From positions 124,001 through 188,000 of the forward strand of contig NC_018108.1 of NCBI RefSeq assembly GCF_000276685.1: DNA of 64,000 bases. Direction: 5' to 3'. Under the pieces are notes generated by a model. It saw only the letters and a list, made by a program, of their open reading frames with translations, was not told the DNA's origin and searched no databases. This DNA is from Taylorella equigenitalis ATCC 35865 (GTDB lineage Bacteria; Pseudomonadota; Gammaproteobacteria; Burkholderiales; Burkholderiaceae_B). Each line of letters opens with the position of its first letter. Position 1 is the stretch's first letter. This document shows positions 43,883 to 53,500 of this stretch, one piece after another. Made by a program: the position numbers and the translations under genes.

Positions 43883-45169
43883 TTAAGTTTGACCAATTAC
43901 ATTTGGCAACCACAGCGAAATATCAGGTACGTACGTAATCAAAATCAAAAAGAGTAGCATGATCACAAGCCATGGCAATGTCGCCTTAATCACTTTTTCA
44001 ACTGGCATTTTTGTAATGGCTGAGGACACAAATAGATTCAATCCCACAGGAGGTGTAATCAGACCAATCTCCATATTAACAACCATCATAATACCCAAGT
44101 GGATAGGATCGATTCCTAATTGGGTGGCAATAGGGAAGAGTATAGGCACCATAATCAAAATAATCGCTGACGGTTCCATAAACGCCCCTGCAACAAGCAG
44201 AATAATATTTACGACTATTAAGAACTGCCAAGCCTCTAAGTTCATATCAGCCACAATGCGAGTTATGTCTTGAGGTATATTTTCCGTAGTTAGTACGTGA
44301 GCAAATAACATCGCATTTGCAATAATAAACATAAGCATTACACTTAATTTTGCAGCCTCTAAAACTACACGTGGACACTCTTTTAGTTTGATATCCTTGT
44401 ACACAAACACAGCTACAAAAAACGAATATGCAGCTGCTACTGCCGCAGCCTCAGTTGCAGTAAATGCTCCTGAATATATCCCACCCAAAATAATAAACAC
44501 TAAAATCAAACCCCATAGGGCTTTTCTAGCAGAAACAATCCATTCACGGAAAGTTGCACGTGGTTGAGCAGGTAGATTTTTGCGGCGTGCCACGATATAT
44601 ATTGCGACCATAAGGACCACACCAAGCAATAGACCCGGTATCACGCCAGCCATAAATAATCTACCTACAGATTGCTCAGTTACAGCTGCATACACAACCA
44701 TTGTGATTGAAGGAGGAATTAAAATGCCTAATGTACCTGCATTAGTCACAATACCCGTACCGAAATCAATCGGATATCCTGAACGTACCATGCCCGCAAT
44801 AGTGATAGAGCCCACAGCGGCAACAGTGGCTGGACTAGACCCTGACAATGCAGCAAACAACATACATGAAAGCACTGATGCGATAGCAAGCCCACCACGA
44901 ATATGGCCAACCGATGCATTTGCAAAATCAATCAATCGCTTAGCCACACCGCCCGTAGTCATGAACGCACCAGCAAGTAAGAAAAACGGAATCGCAAGAA
45001 GGGTGTAATGTTCGGAAGTTTCAAAAATCTTAACGGCTATCGATGATAGTGAGTCCGCACTGAAAAATAAAATTATTATGCTACTCGATAAGCCTAATGA
45101 AAAAGCAACGGGTACCCCCATCAACATAAATAGGAAAAGAGTGCCAAATAATATAACTATGGACATCAC
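43883..45169 (-). CDS. dctM: TRAP transporter large permease DctM
   Basis: A 428-residue protein with about 12 TM segments. Family motifs include SIVILFGTLFLFMLMGVPVA at the start, GSITIAGMVRSGYPIDFGTG, GTLGILIPPSITMVVYA and LGIMMVVNMEIGLITPPVGL. It carries out Na+-coupled uptake of an organic acid delivered by DctP. It overlaps dctQ by four bases. The operon order is dctP-dctQ-dctM. Confidence 0.95.
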   Translation of the reverse strand: MMSIVILFGTLFLFMLMGVPVAFSLGLSSSIIILFFSADSLSSIAVKIFETSEHYTLLAIPFFLLAGAFMTTGGVAKRLIDFANASVGHIRGGLAIASVLSCMLFAALSGSSPATVAAVGSITIAGMVRSGYPIDFGTGIVTNAGTLGILIPPSITMVVYAAVTEQSVGRLFMAGVIPGLLLGVVLMVAIYIVARRKNLPAQPRATFREWIVSARKALWGLILVFIILGGIYSGAFTATEAAAVAAAYSFFVAVFVYKDIKLKECPRVVLEAAKLSVMLMFIIANAMLFAHVLTTENIPQDITRIVADMNLEAWQFLIVVNIILLVAGAFMEPSAIILIMVPILFPIATQLGIDPIHLGIMMVVNMEIGLITPPVGLNLFVSSAITKMPVEKVIKATLPWLVIMLLFLILITYVPDISLWLPNVIGQT

Positions 45170-45774
45170 ACCTCTCCTTCTGCTTGAAGTTTCAATGCAT
45201 CTTCAGCTTCATCGGCTAAGCCAAGATTGCTTTGTTGACGTTTTAAAATTCGAATTAGAATTTCGACGAATCGATAAATTATGAGTATATATCCGACAAA
45301 AAGAATAAGACCGATATGCCATAAACGTATACCGAACATTTCTAAATCTTCTGCCTCAACATCGGCTATATACAATGCTTTTACCCAATCCCAAGCAGCA
45401 TATAAAACTATTCCACAATAAACTATACATAATATGACAGCTAATATGGCAATACACCTCTGCACAGACGGTGGAAATTTTTTTGTAAGTATATCAATGC
45501 CAATATGTCCCGCAGTTCTGACACCATATGAAGCACCAAGAAATACTAATACGGCACAAAGTAATTTCGTAAGTGCAAGTGTGTAAGTCATAGATGAAGC
45601 CAGCTGAAGAATAAACACACCAACTTCTTCGAAAATTGGAATCTTAGAACCTAGCCATAAGAAAGGCTCGTAAAGTTTGTTTAGTACGACATAAACAAAA
45701 GTTACGATAGTCATGGCGGAAAGACCAAATATGAGGAAGAATTCCTCAAGTCTACCAAGCACTTTATTGAACAT
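45166..45774 (-). CDS. dctQ: TRAP transporter small permease DctQ
   Basis: About 202 residues with four TM segments: LIFGLSAMTIVTFVYVVL-like near 15-35, then SMTYTLALTKLLCAVLVFLG with the GVRTAGHIGID motif typical of DctQ, ILAVILCIVYCGIVLYAAW, and GLILFVGYILIIYRFVEI. The start is set at ATG 45774; a TTG three codons upstream is possible. A C-terminal acidic tail of 30 residues follows the last helix. Confidence 0.9.
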   Translation of the reverse strand: MFNKVLGRLEEFFLIFGLSAMTIVTFVYVVLNKLYEPFLWLGSKIPIFEEVGVFILQLASSMTYTLALTKLLCAVLVFLGASYGVRTAGHIGIDILTKKFPPSVQRCIAILAVILCIVYCGIVLYAAWDWVKALYIADVEAEDLEMFGIRLWHIGLILFVGYILIIYRFVEILIRILKRQQSNLGLADEAEDALKLQAEGEV

Positions 45775-45802
45775 AATATACAACCATCTTTAAAGTAAAA
45801 AG

Positions 45803-45830
45803 AGCCCCGTCGCATTTAGCTTCAGGGCTC
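45803..45830 (-). promoter_or_regulatory. Hairpin between dctP and dctQ
   Basis: AGCCC and GGGCT face each other over about 28 bases in the 76-base gap. A structure here would protect the 3-prime end of the dctP message and let the binding protein be made in excess over the permease, as is usual in TRAP operons. The stem is short and no strong U-tract follows on the minus strand. Confidence 0.4.
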
Positions 45831-45850
45831 AAGGAGGAGTTATCTGTGAG

Positions 45851-46885
<1,035 letters not shown>

Positions 46886-46939
46886 CTATTTTTAGTATGA
46901 AGCCCTTAGGAAAATCCCTAACTTAAGGAAAACCCTAGA

Positions 46940-48028
46940 CTATGCTAGACACTGATTTAACCCTTCAGTAAACACGTCGTGTGGTAGGTTTTTCCCAATA
47001 AAAACGATTTTGCTTTGTTTTTTCGCTGTACCCCAAGGTTGCCCTGGATTAGTACCCAACACCATGTGTACACCCTGAAGTAGGAACTTGACTGGGGCAC
47101 CTTTGATATAGATAATCCCTTTATATCTATACATATCAGGTCCATAAACCTGCACAAGACCACTTAAAAACTCATCTAATTTAACGGGATCGAATGGTTT
47201 TTCAGATGTATATACGAATGCCTTGATAGCATCGTTGTGGTGTGAGTGGTGGTGATCGTGATGGTGATCGTGATCGTGTTGGTGCCCGTGTTGGTGCCCG
47301 TCCCCATGTTCATGGTGGCAATGATCATCGCACACATGGTCATGGTGATCATGATCGTGCTCTTCTTCTTTCAAAAATTCAGGGTCAATCTCTAAAATCT
47401 CATTCAGATTAAAGCCAGATACACTAAGTATCTTATTCAAATCTACTTCACCAAAATTAACAGGCATTATTTCAGCCCTAGGATTCATATGAATAAGCCT
47501 GTGCCTTAAGTCCTCATACTCTTCATCTGAAACTAAATCCCTTTTTGAGATCAATATCCTATCTGCAAAACCAACTTGTGCTTGAGCTTCAATTTCATTT
47601 GTAAGCGTATCCATACCATGTTTTGCATCTACAACTGTAATTACAGCATCTAGTCTGTAGAACGCTGCCACATCATCATTTAGAAAGAAGGTTTGGCAAA
47701 TGGGACCTGGATTAGCTAAACCAGTAGTTTCGATTATGACTCTATCAAATTTACTTTGACCTGACTCAAGACGGTCTTTTAGATCAAGCAATGTGTTTTC
47801 TAAATCCACACGAACAGAACAACAAATACAACCATTATTAAGTTCGATAATTTCTTCATCGGTAGATTGGATTAGAATTTCGTTATCAATATTTTCTTCG
47901 CCAAATTCATTTTCAATAACGGCAATTCTTTGGCCGTGAGATTCTGTCAGGATACGTTTAAGAAGAGTGGTTTTACCTGCTCCCAAAAAGCCAGTTAAAA
48001 CCGTAACTGGGATCATAGTGTTTTGCAT
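46940..48028 (-). CDS. COG0523 (CobW/ZNG1-type) GTPase metallochaperone with His-rich loop
   Basis: A 362-residue G3E GTPase. Walker A TGFLGAGKTTLLKRIL near residue 11, ENEFGEENIDNEIL, the metal motif NNGCICCSVR (CxCC), and ETTGLANPGPICQT. Residues about 223-270 form a His/Asp tract with repeated HDH, HHEHGDGHQHGHQHDHDHHH-type blocks, a zinc-binding insert. The C-terminal CobW_C domain follows. Family members transfer zinc to client proteins under limitation. It lies 35 bases downstream of zur on the same strand, so it is probably under Zur control. Confidence 0.92.
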   Translation of the reverse strand: MQNTMIPVTVLTGFLGAGKTTLLKRILTESHGQRIAVIENEFGEENIDNEILIQSTDEEIIELNNGCICCSVRVDLENTLLDLKDRLESGQSKFDRVIIETTGLANPGPICQTFFLNDDVAAFYRLDAVITVVDAKHGMDTLTNEIEAQAQVGFADRILISKRDLVSDEEYEDLRHRLIHMNPRAEIMPVNFGEVDLNKILSVSGFNLNEILEIDPEFLKEEEHDHDHHDHVCDDHCHHEHGDGHQHGHQHDHDHHHDHHHSHHNDAIKAFVYTSEKPFDPVKLDEFLSGLVQVYGPDMYRYKGIIYIKGAPVKFLLQGVHMVLGTNPGQPWGTAKKQSKIVFIGKNLPHDVFTEGLNQCLA

Positions 48029-48063
48029 AAGAGAATGTTTTTGTTCTAAATAATCCTCTTATT

Positions 48064-48561
48064 TTAAAAGAAAATGTGCTTTTGGCGACACTCCCTGCAA
48101 ATTGAACGAATTTCAGTTTTAGGGGCTCTATGCTCGAACCCAGCTTCTTCTAGAAGTTTTGAGATATATGGGGAGATATCGGTGTGGTCTAGCTCTTGAA
48201 CTTTACTGCATCTAGAGCAAACTGCTATTACACTGACATCGTCAGAACTTTCTTCATCTTCGTTATTAAAACTATTACATACAACCCATCCATTTACGGT
48301 GTCTACCCTATGTACAAATCCCTCCTGAACTAGGAATTCAAGGGCTCTATAGACGGTGGCAGGCTGAGAGCTTTTGTGATGAGCTTTCATCATATCGAGA
48401 AGTTCATATGCTTTTAGGCTACGACCTGCCTGCAATAAGAGTATAAGTACTTGTGTACGGATGGGGGTAAGGCGTTGTCCTCTAAGGTTGCAAATTTCTG
48501 TTGCTTGCTTAATACGGTCCTGGATATTTGCTGTAAGAATTTTTGGGACTGCCATAGACAT
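48064..48561 (-). CDS. zur: Fur-family zinc uptake regulator
   Basis: A 165-residue Fur-type protein. Winged-helix part: NLRGQRLTPIRTQVLILLLQ, SQPATVYRALEFLVQEGFVH; dimer part with two zinc-type Cys pairs, AVCSRCSKVQEL and SICRECRQKH. An acidic insert NNEDEESSDD lies between them. The gene context (znuCB divergent, a His-rich COG0523 protein downstream) assigns it to zinc and not iron. It probably represses both divergent units through the palindrome just upstream. Confidence 0.88.
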   Translation of the reverse strand: MSMAVPKILTANIQDRIKQATEICNLRGQRLTPIRTQVLILLLQAGRSLKAYELLDMMKAHHKSSQPATVYRALEFLVQEGFVHRVDTVNGWVVCNSFNNEDEESSDDVSVIAVCSRCSKVQELDHTDISPYISKLLEEAGFEHRAPKTEIRSICRECRQKHIFF

Positions 48562-48574
48562 TGCCTAATGTGAT

Positions 48575-48586
48575 ATGTTATAACAT
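48575..48586. promoter_or_regulatory. Perfect palindrome, candidate Zur operator
   Basis: ATGTTATAACAT is a perfect 12-base palindrome, 14 bases upstream of the zur start and about 110 bases before the first gene of the opposite unit. A second ATAATATAAC half-site follows at about 48593. GTTATAATATAAC-like sequences are the usual Zur box in proteobacteria. Confidence 0.65.
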
Positions 48587-48694
48587 TATGAAATAATATA
48601 ACGATACTATGTATCATTAAGAATTGACATATTTTATATGCGATTTTTTACATATTATTTAAACCCGTTGTTTCGTTGATAGGTGTCACGCAGT

Positions 48695-48826
48695 ATGAAT
48701 CAGGATCATGATCACGGAAAAGTAAGATTAAGCTTACTTACTTCCTCTGCCCTTAGTAGGTTAGTCATGGTTTTGGTGTTATTGGCGGTTTTGTGGGTTA
48801 TAGCTTTCAATCTGCTTGAGTGGTAG
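48695..48826 (+). CDS. Small zinc-locus membrane protein (43 aa)
   Basis: ATG 48695 gives a 43-residue peptide: an N-terminal metal-ligand-like stretch MNQDHDHGKVRLSLLTSSAL and one TM helix (VMVLVLLAVLWVIAFNLL) ending EW and TAG. Its stop lies 2 bases before the znuC start, so it is placed as the first gene of the zinc uptake unit. HDHDH-type ends are common in zinc-trafficking proteins. It could be a small regulator or a metal sink at the membrane. No family recognised. Confidence 0.6.
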   Translation: MNQDHDHGKVRLSLLTSSALSRLVMVLVLLAVLWVIAFNLLEW

Positions 48827-48828
48827 TT

Positions 48829-49545
48829 ATGGACGCTATTAGGTTATCTCATGTAACCCTCTATCATCCGCATCATACGCATTCACCTATATTATCGGAT
48901 ATTACGGGAGAGTTTCAAGCAGGGTCTCTCACTGCGGTATATGGGCCTAACGGCGCCGGAAAGACCATGCTGATGAAAACTTTGGCTGGGCTCATTAAGC
49001 CTGACCAAGGATGCGTTGACTACGCCCCTTCTCTCCATCGTGATGTGAGTTTTGTGCCACAGATTAATCACATCGATAGGGGCTTTGCAATCACTGTGGC
49101 CGACTTTGTGGCACTGGGAGCAGGATACCGCGTAGGTCTCTTCAGTCGCTTTAGAGATGAAGAACTCAGATTGATTGAGCATTCTCTCGAGCGAGTCGGT
49201 TTACACAGTAGGTCAAACTGCCTTATATCTGAGCTCTCTGGTGGTCAGATGCAGCGCTTACTTATTGCCAGACTAATTCTTCGTAATCCTCAAGTTGTAC
49301 TTCTAGATGAGCCTTTCTCTGCTATAGATATTGATGCACTTCCTAATTTAATGGAAGTGTTGCTCGAATTTGTAGAAGCTGGAAAAACTGTTATCGTCGT
49401 TTCGCACGATCAGAATCAAATTCGTACGTATTTTCCTCAGACACTATTACTGTCAGGGCGTGTGGTTTATTGGGGTGACACGGAAACCGCACTTAATTCT
49501 GATAATCTATATCGTGCACGCGAGCTAGCATTAAAGGGGTTTTAG
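48829..49545 (+). CDS. znuC: Zinc ABC transporter ATPase ZnuC
   Basis: A 238-residue ATPase. Walker A VYGPNGAGKTMLMKTLAG near residue 39, Q-loop FVPQINHIDRGFAI, signature ISELSGGQMQRLLIARL, Walker B QVVLLDEPFSAIDIDALPNL, H-loop IVVSHDQNQI. The Mn/Zn group is shown by its short length and its pairing with a ZnuB permease. The start is set at ATG 48829, three codons after a possible GTG. The N-terminus has the His pair HPHHTH. It overlaps the permease region by about four bases. Confidence 0.9.
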   Translation: MDAIRLSHVTLYHPHHTHSPILSDITGEFQAGSLTAVYGPNGAGKTMLMKTLAGLIKPDQGCVDYAPSLHRDVSFVPQINHIDRGFAITVADFVALGAGYRVGLFSRFRDEELRLIEHSLERVGLHSRSNCLISELSGGQMQRLLIARLILRNPQVVLLDEPFSAIDIDALPNLMEVLLEFVEAGKTVIVVSHDQNQIRTYFPQTLLLSGRVVYWGDTETALNSDNLYRARELALKGF

Positions 49546-50406
49546 GTGTACGAGTTTTTTATAGAGCCATTTATCGTCGATTTGACTATGTCGTATGCAT
49601 TGGTCGCAGGGCTATTTCTGTGCATTTCTGCGAGTATGTTGGGCGTATTTTTGGTTATACGACGTATGAGCTTGGTTGCAGATGCTATGTCGCACGCTTT
49701 GCTACCAGGTGTGGCTATTGGGATGATGTTGGCCGGGTCCACTTCGCTTGTAGTTCTCGCAGGAGGTGTGATTGCGGGTCTCATAGTGGCCATCGGTGCG
49801 GGTGTGATTATGCGAAACACCCACTTAAAAGAGGATGCCAGTTTCGCTACTACGTATATCCTATCTCTGTCTTTAGGTATGATTTTAGTTGGCAATGATG
49901 GACACGAGCTTTCGCATATTCTGTTCGGTTCGATTTATAACATCGCAGATATAGATATTTGGGTTATTTTAATTGTGTCTAGTGTAACTATGATATTGCT
50001 AGCACTTTTTTACCGTCCTATAGTTATGGAGTGCTTAGATCCATTATTTATGCGTATGGATGGTGGTTTGGGTCGTTTTACTCATATTCTTTTTCTTGTA
50101 ATGCTTGCGTTTAATTTGGTAGCTGGGTACAAAGTATTGGGTACGCTCCTAGTTGTTAGCGTTATGCTTTTACCTGCTATAACTTCTACTTTTATAACCC
50201 GAAGTCTAGAGAAGCAAATATTACTGTCATCTTTGATTTCTATCCTGATTTTATACTTTGGTTTAGTTATAGCATATAACTTCAATCTACCACCTTCAGC
50301 TATTATTGCACTTCTTGGCGGTGTATGCTATCTATTAGCCCTATTTTTCGGCTCTCAGAAGGGTATACTTCGTAGAACTAGTAAAATTCAGGCTTCCCCA
50401 GTTTAA
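49546..50406 (+). CDS. znuB: Zinc ABC transporter permease ZnuB
   Basis: A 286-residue membrane protein with about eight TM segments. Family motifs: FLVIRRMSLVADAMSHALLP near residue 34, GVAIGMMLAG, and the C-terminal LLPAITSTFITRSLEKQILL. It starts at GTG 49546, next to the znuC stop. The binding protein ZnuA is not in the window and must be encoded elsewhere. Zinc as substrate is inferred from zur beside it. Confidence 0.9.
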   Translation: MYEFFIEPFIVDLTMSYALVAGLFLCISASMLGVFLVIRRMSLVADAMSHALLPGVAIGMMLAGSTSLVVLAGGVIAGLIVAIGAGVIMRNTHLKEDASFATTYILSLSLGMILVGNDGHELSHILFGSIYNIADIDIWVILIVSSVTMILLALFYRPIVMECLDPLFMRMDGGLGRFTHILFLVMLAFNLVAGYKVLGTLLVVSVMLLPAITSTFITRSLEKQILLSSLISILILYFGLVIAYNFNLPPSAIIALLGGVCYLLALFFGSQKGILRRTSKIQASPV

Positions 50407-50430
50407 ATTTTTTTCATCTCCTATAAAATT

Positions 50431-50457
50431 ACCCCGATTTAAGTCGGGGCTTTTTTT
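50431..50457 (+). terminator. Rho-independent terminator of the znu unit
   Basis: CCCCGA (50432-50437) pairs with TCGGGG (50444-50449) around TTTAAG and is followed by C and seven T. Located 25 bases after znuB. Confidence 0.92.
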
Positions 50458-50576
50458 ACATTTTTATGACAAATATTACAGAAAAAAACCTTACTTTTTA
50501 CATAAAACTGTAATATTTCAGATTATTATTATTTTCCCAAAATTGTAATTGTTTTGACTTTTTTAAGGTTTCATTA

Positions 50577-53500
50577 ATGAATAAAATTTTTAAAGTTGTG
50601 TTCAATAAGTCGTTGTCGACTTATGTCGCCGTGAGCGAATTAGCAAAAGGGAAAAGTAAAAGCTCGAAGACCAAGACTTCAGCTTTAGTGGCAACGGGAC
50701 TTCTATCGTTGGCGGGAGTTGCTAGTGGTATTGATGTAGAGTTAAGTGTTACACCATTAACACCCAATGGCGTAAGTGATTCATTAGTTAACGCTGGTTT
50801 TGAAGCTGTGCCTGTAAATGATGAAAATATACTTCCAAATAGTAATCGATTTTTAACAAAAGATGGGTTGCCAGGTAGGCAAATTCTTGAGGATGTGCCT
50901 TTTCAAAATGAACAAATCCAAGAGTATCGTACCTTCAGTGAGTATTTCAATAAGAAAATTTCACTAGAAAGAAATTTCGATAAAGATGCAAAAGTTGATT
51001 TATCAAAAGATATATTAGGATTTTATGAAAGACATCCAATAGCAAAAAAAATCGTAAGTCAAGACAACCATAAAGGAGCTATTTTACATTTGGATAAAAA
51101 CCCTAAAGGCGTTGACGGTGATAATAAAACATTATATTTGTATGTTCTGCCAAATGAAGTGATAAATCTTGATGCTAATAAAACTAGGTATGTACAAGGT
51201 TTAATCATGAAACAGAAAGAATTAAAAGACTTTAAGTTAGTAAATTTTGGAAAATTTACTATCGAACCTACTGACTACTTAGGTTTTGATGAATCAAAGA
51301 AAAACAGGAATGTATTACTTCAAGTCCTAGGTTATGGGGCAAAATTTAAAGGCAACATCAAATCAAATGGAAATATTTCAAGTGTATTTGTATTCGATTA
51401 CGGTAATTTAGAAGGAAATGCTACGCTTGATTCATTAACAAATGATATTAGAATTGCTGGCAGTTCTGAGTTAAATGGTGAACTAGATATTTCTAATAAA
51501 ACATTTTTGACTATTAGTGAAAATAGTTCATTACTTGGAGATGTAATAGGCAAAAAGGGAACCTCATTAGTTTTAAAAGCTACTAAATCGTACCATTATG
51601 GAAAAATTAAATTGGTGAGTGATCTAAACACATATGATAAAAATAGTCTCCAATTTAGATATGGTTCTTACCAGGAAGGAGATATAACTTTATCTAATTC
51701 AATGGCTAAGGAAAAAGACTACAACGATGAGATTGTTCTAGACACAAATTCCTATATTCTTGGCAATATTAATTTAGGTAATGGAAGAAACAAAATTAGC
51801 TCGCTTCTTAAATTAAACTTAGGGACAGCTATTGTCAATTCTGCAATTATTGGGGATATTACTGGAGGAGAAAATAATGAAATCTACAGTAATTCCTATC
51901 AAGATAACATATCGTTGGAAAACACTGACATAAAAGGTGATATAGATCTTAAAAACTCTAGTAATTTACTTGATCTAAGCTACTTTAGTAGCCTTGATGG
52001 TAACTATACTGGCGGGCTTGATGATGATACTCTTAAATTTAGTAATTGGACATCCGTAAACAAAAATAAATCCAACAGCACCATAAAATTAAATAATGGA
52101 ATCAATAGTCTAGAAATTAAAAATTATTCAAAAGTATTTGCTAATTATGAAGGTGGTGTAAATTCGGATTTTATAGGGCTGGATAATCATTCATCATTCG
52201 AAGGATCAATCAGTTTAGGTGATGCCCAGGCAACTTCTATCGCTGATATCCTAAATAAAAACATTGTCTATTTAGATAAAAACAGTATTATCCGTGGAAA
52301 TATCCAAGCAGGTAGTGGTAAAGACTTGGTTGCTGTGCAATCTTCCGCAATTATTGGTGATGTAAATCTTAATGATGGTGAAAATCAAGTCATATTGTCT
52401 GGTTCTGAGCTAGAGGATTCGCAAATAGATATACCTCTTGGTCTTAACACAGAAAAATACACAAAACCATTTGGATTCTTAACATATGATGATGTTAAAT
52501 ACGGTTCCCTGTTGAAAGGCAATTTAACAACTGGATCTGGAAATGATTCTTTAATAGTGTCCGTTGGTGAGGTTCAAGGTAGTGTTAATCTAGGGGCAGG
52601 TAACAATAAAATTATCCTCCAAGGGGGCAATGCCACTGGTCAAAATCGAAAAACCCAAGAATTTATATCAAAATTCTTCACCTCCAAAATCACGGGAGCC
52701 ATCACAACTGGTGAGGGCAATGATTCACTTGCAATTAAAGATGCAGAAATCGGCGGCGATATAAATCTAGGCAACGGATCTAACTCAATTACACTATCAA
52801 AAAATAGTGTAACTAAGGGTAATATCACAACTGGTTCTGGTGATGACACCATTAATATTTACACTAAATCTCAAAACAAAATCATCTCAACAGGTGCTGG
52901 GGATGATATTGTCAGAGTTGTTGGTACTCCAGAGAGTATCAAAGAATCTGTACTTACAAGTGTAGATGGCGGTGATGGTTACGATATATTCGATGTTTCT
53001 AAATCAGGTCACGTTTCGCTAAAAGCAGAAAATGCTATCTCTAATATCGAGTCCATATACATTAGTGGTAATTCATCGCTTGTATTAAATGGTCCTGCAG
53101 ATATCAAACTTGCAACCTCAGAAGACAAAGCAGAATCTGGAACAGACGTTACTATTGATAGTGGCTCTTCTTTAGTTATCAATCACAACGAAGCATCCGC
53201 AGACTATAACTTAGGCTACAACTTGATGGGTGATGGTCTTCTAAAACTAGACCTTAACAATCACAAGTTAAATATTTCTGGTGGTGATCAATCTGAATTC
53301 GCAGGTTCAGTGGAACTATCTCGTGGTCAACTTGAGCACAACGAAAAAGTTAAAGAACTTCTAACTCAGGCATCTCTATCTCTAAAAGAGGGTGGTGTGC
53401 TTAATGCTGCTCATGCTGTCCAAGCAAGTAAGCAAGATAGAGTAGCCAGGTCCGCAGATGAAGAGCCTTCCGTAATCAAAAGTCTAACTCTAGACGGCGG

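Noticed and set aside
44580-45008. Long open frame on the plus strand opposite dctM.
   Set aside because: Composition is that of a shadow of the real membrane protein gene; no ribosome site or family features.
47220-47360. Tandem repeat of GTGATC/GGTGAT-type units.
   Set aside because: It is the coding sequence of the His-rich loop of the COG0523 GTPase, not an independent repeat.
48820-48828. GTG start three codons upstream for znuC.
   Set aside because: It would overlap the small upstream ORF; ATG 48829 follows that stop by two bases and gives the usual N-terminal length.
52000-53000. Spaced repeats that might suggest a CRISPR or minisatellite.
   Set aside because: Repeat units are degenerate, in frame and encode beta-helix turns of the autotransporter; no identical direct repeats with spacers are present.
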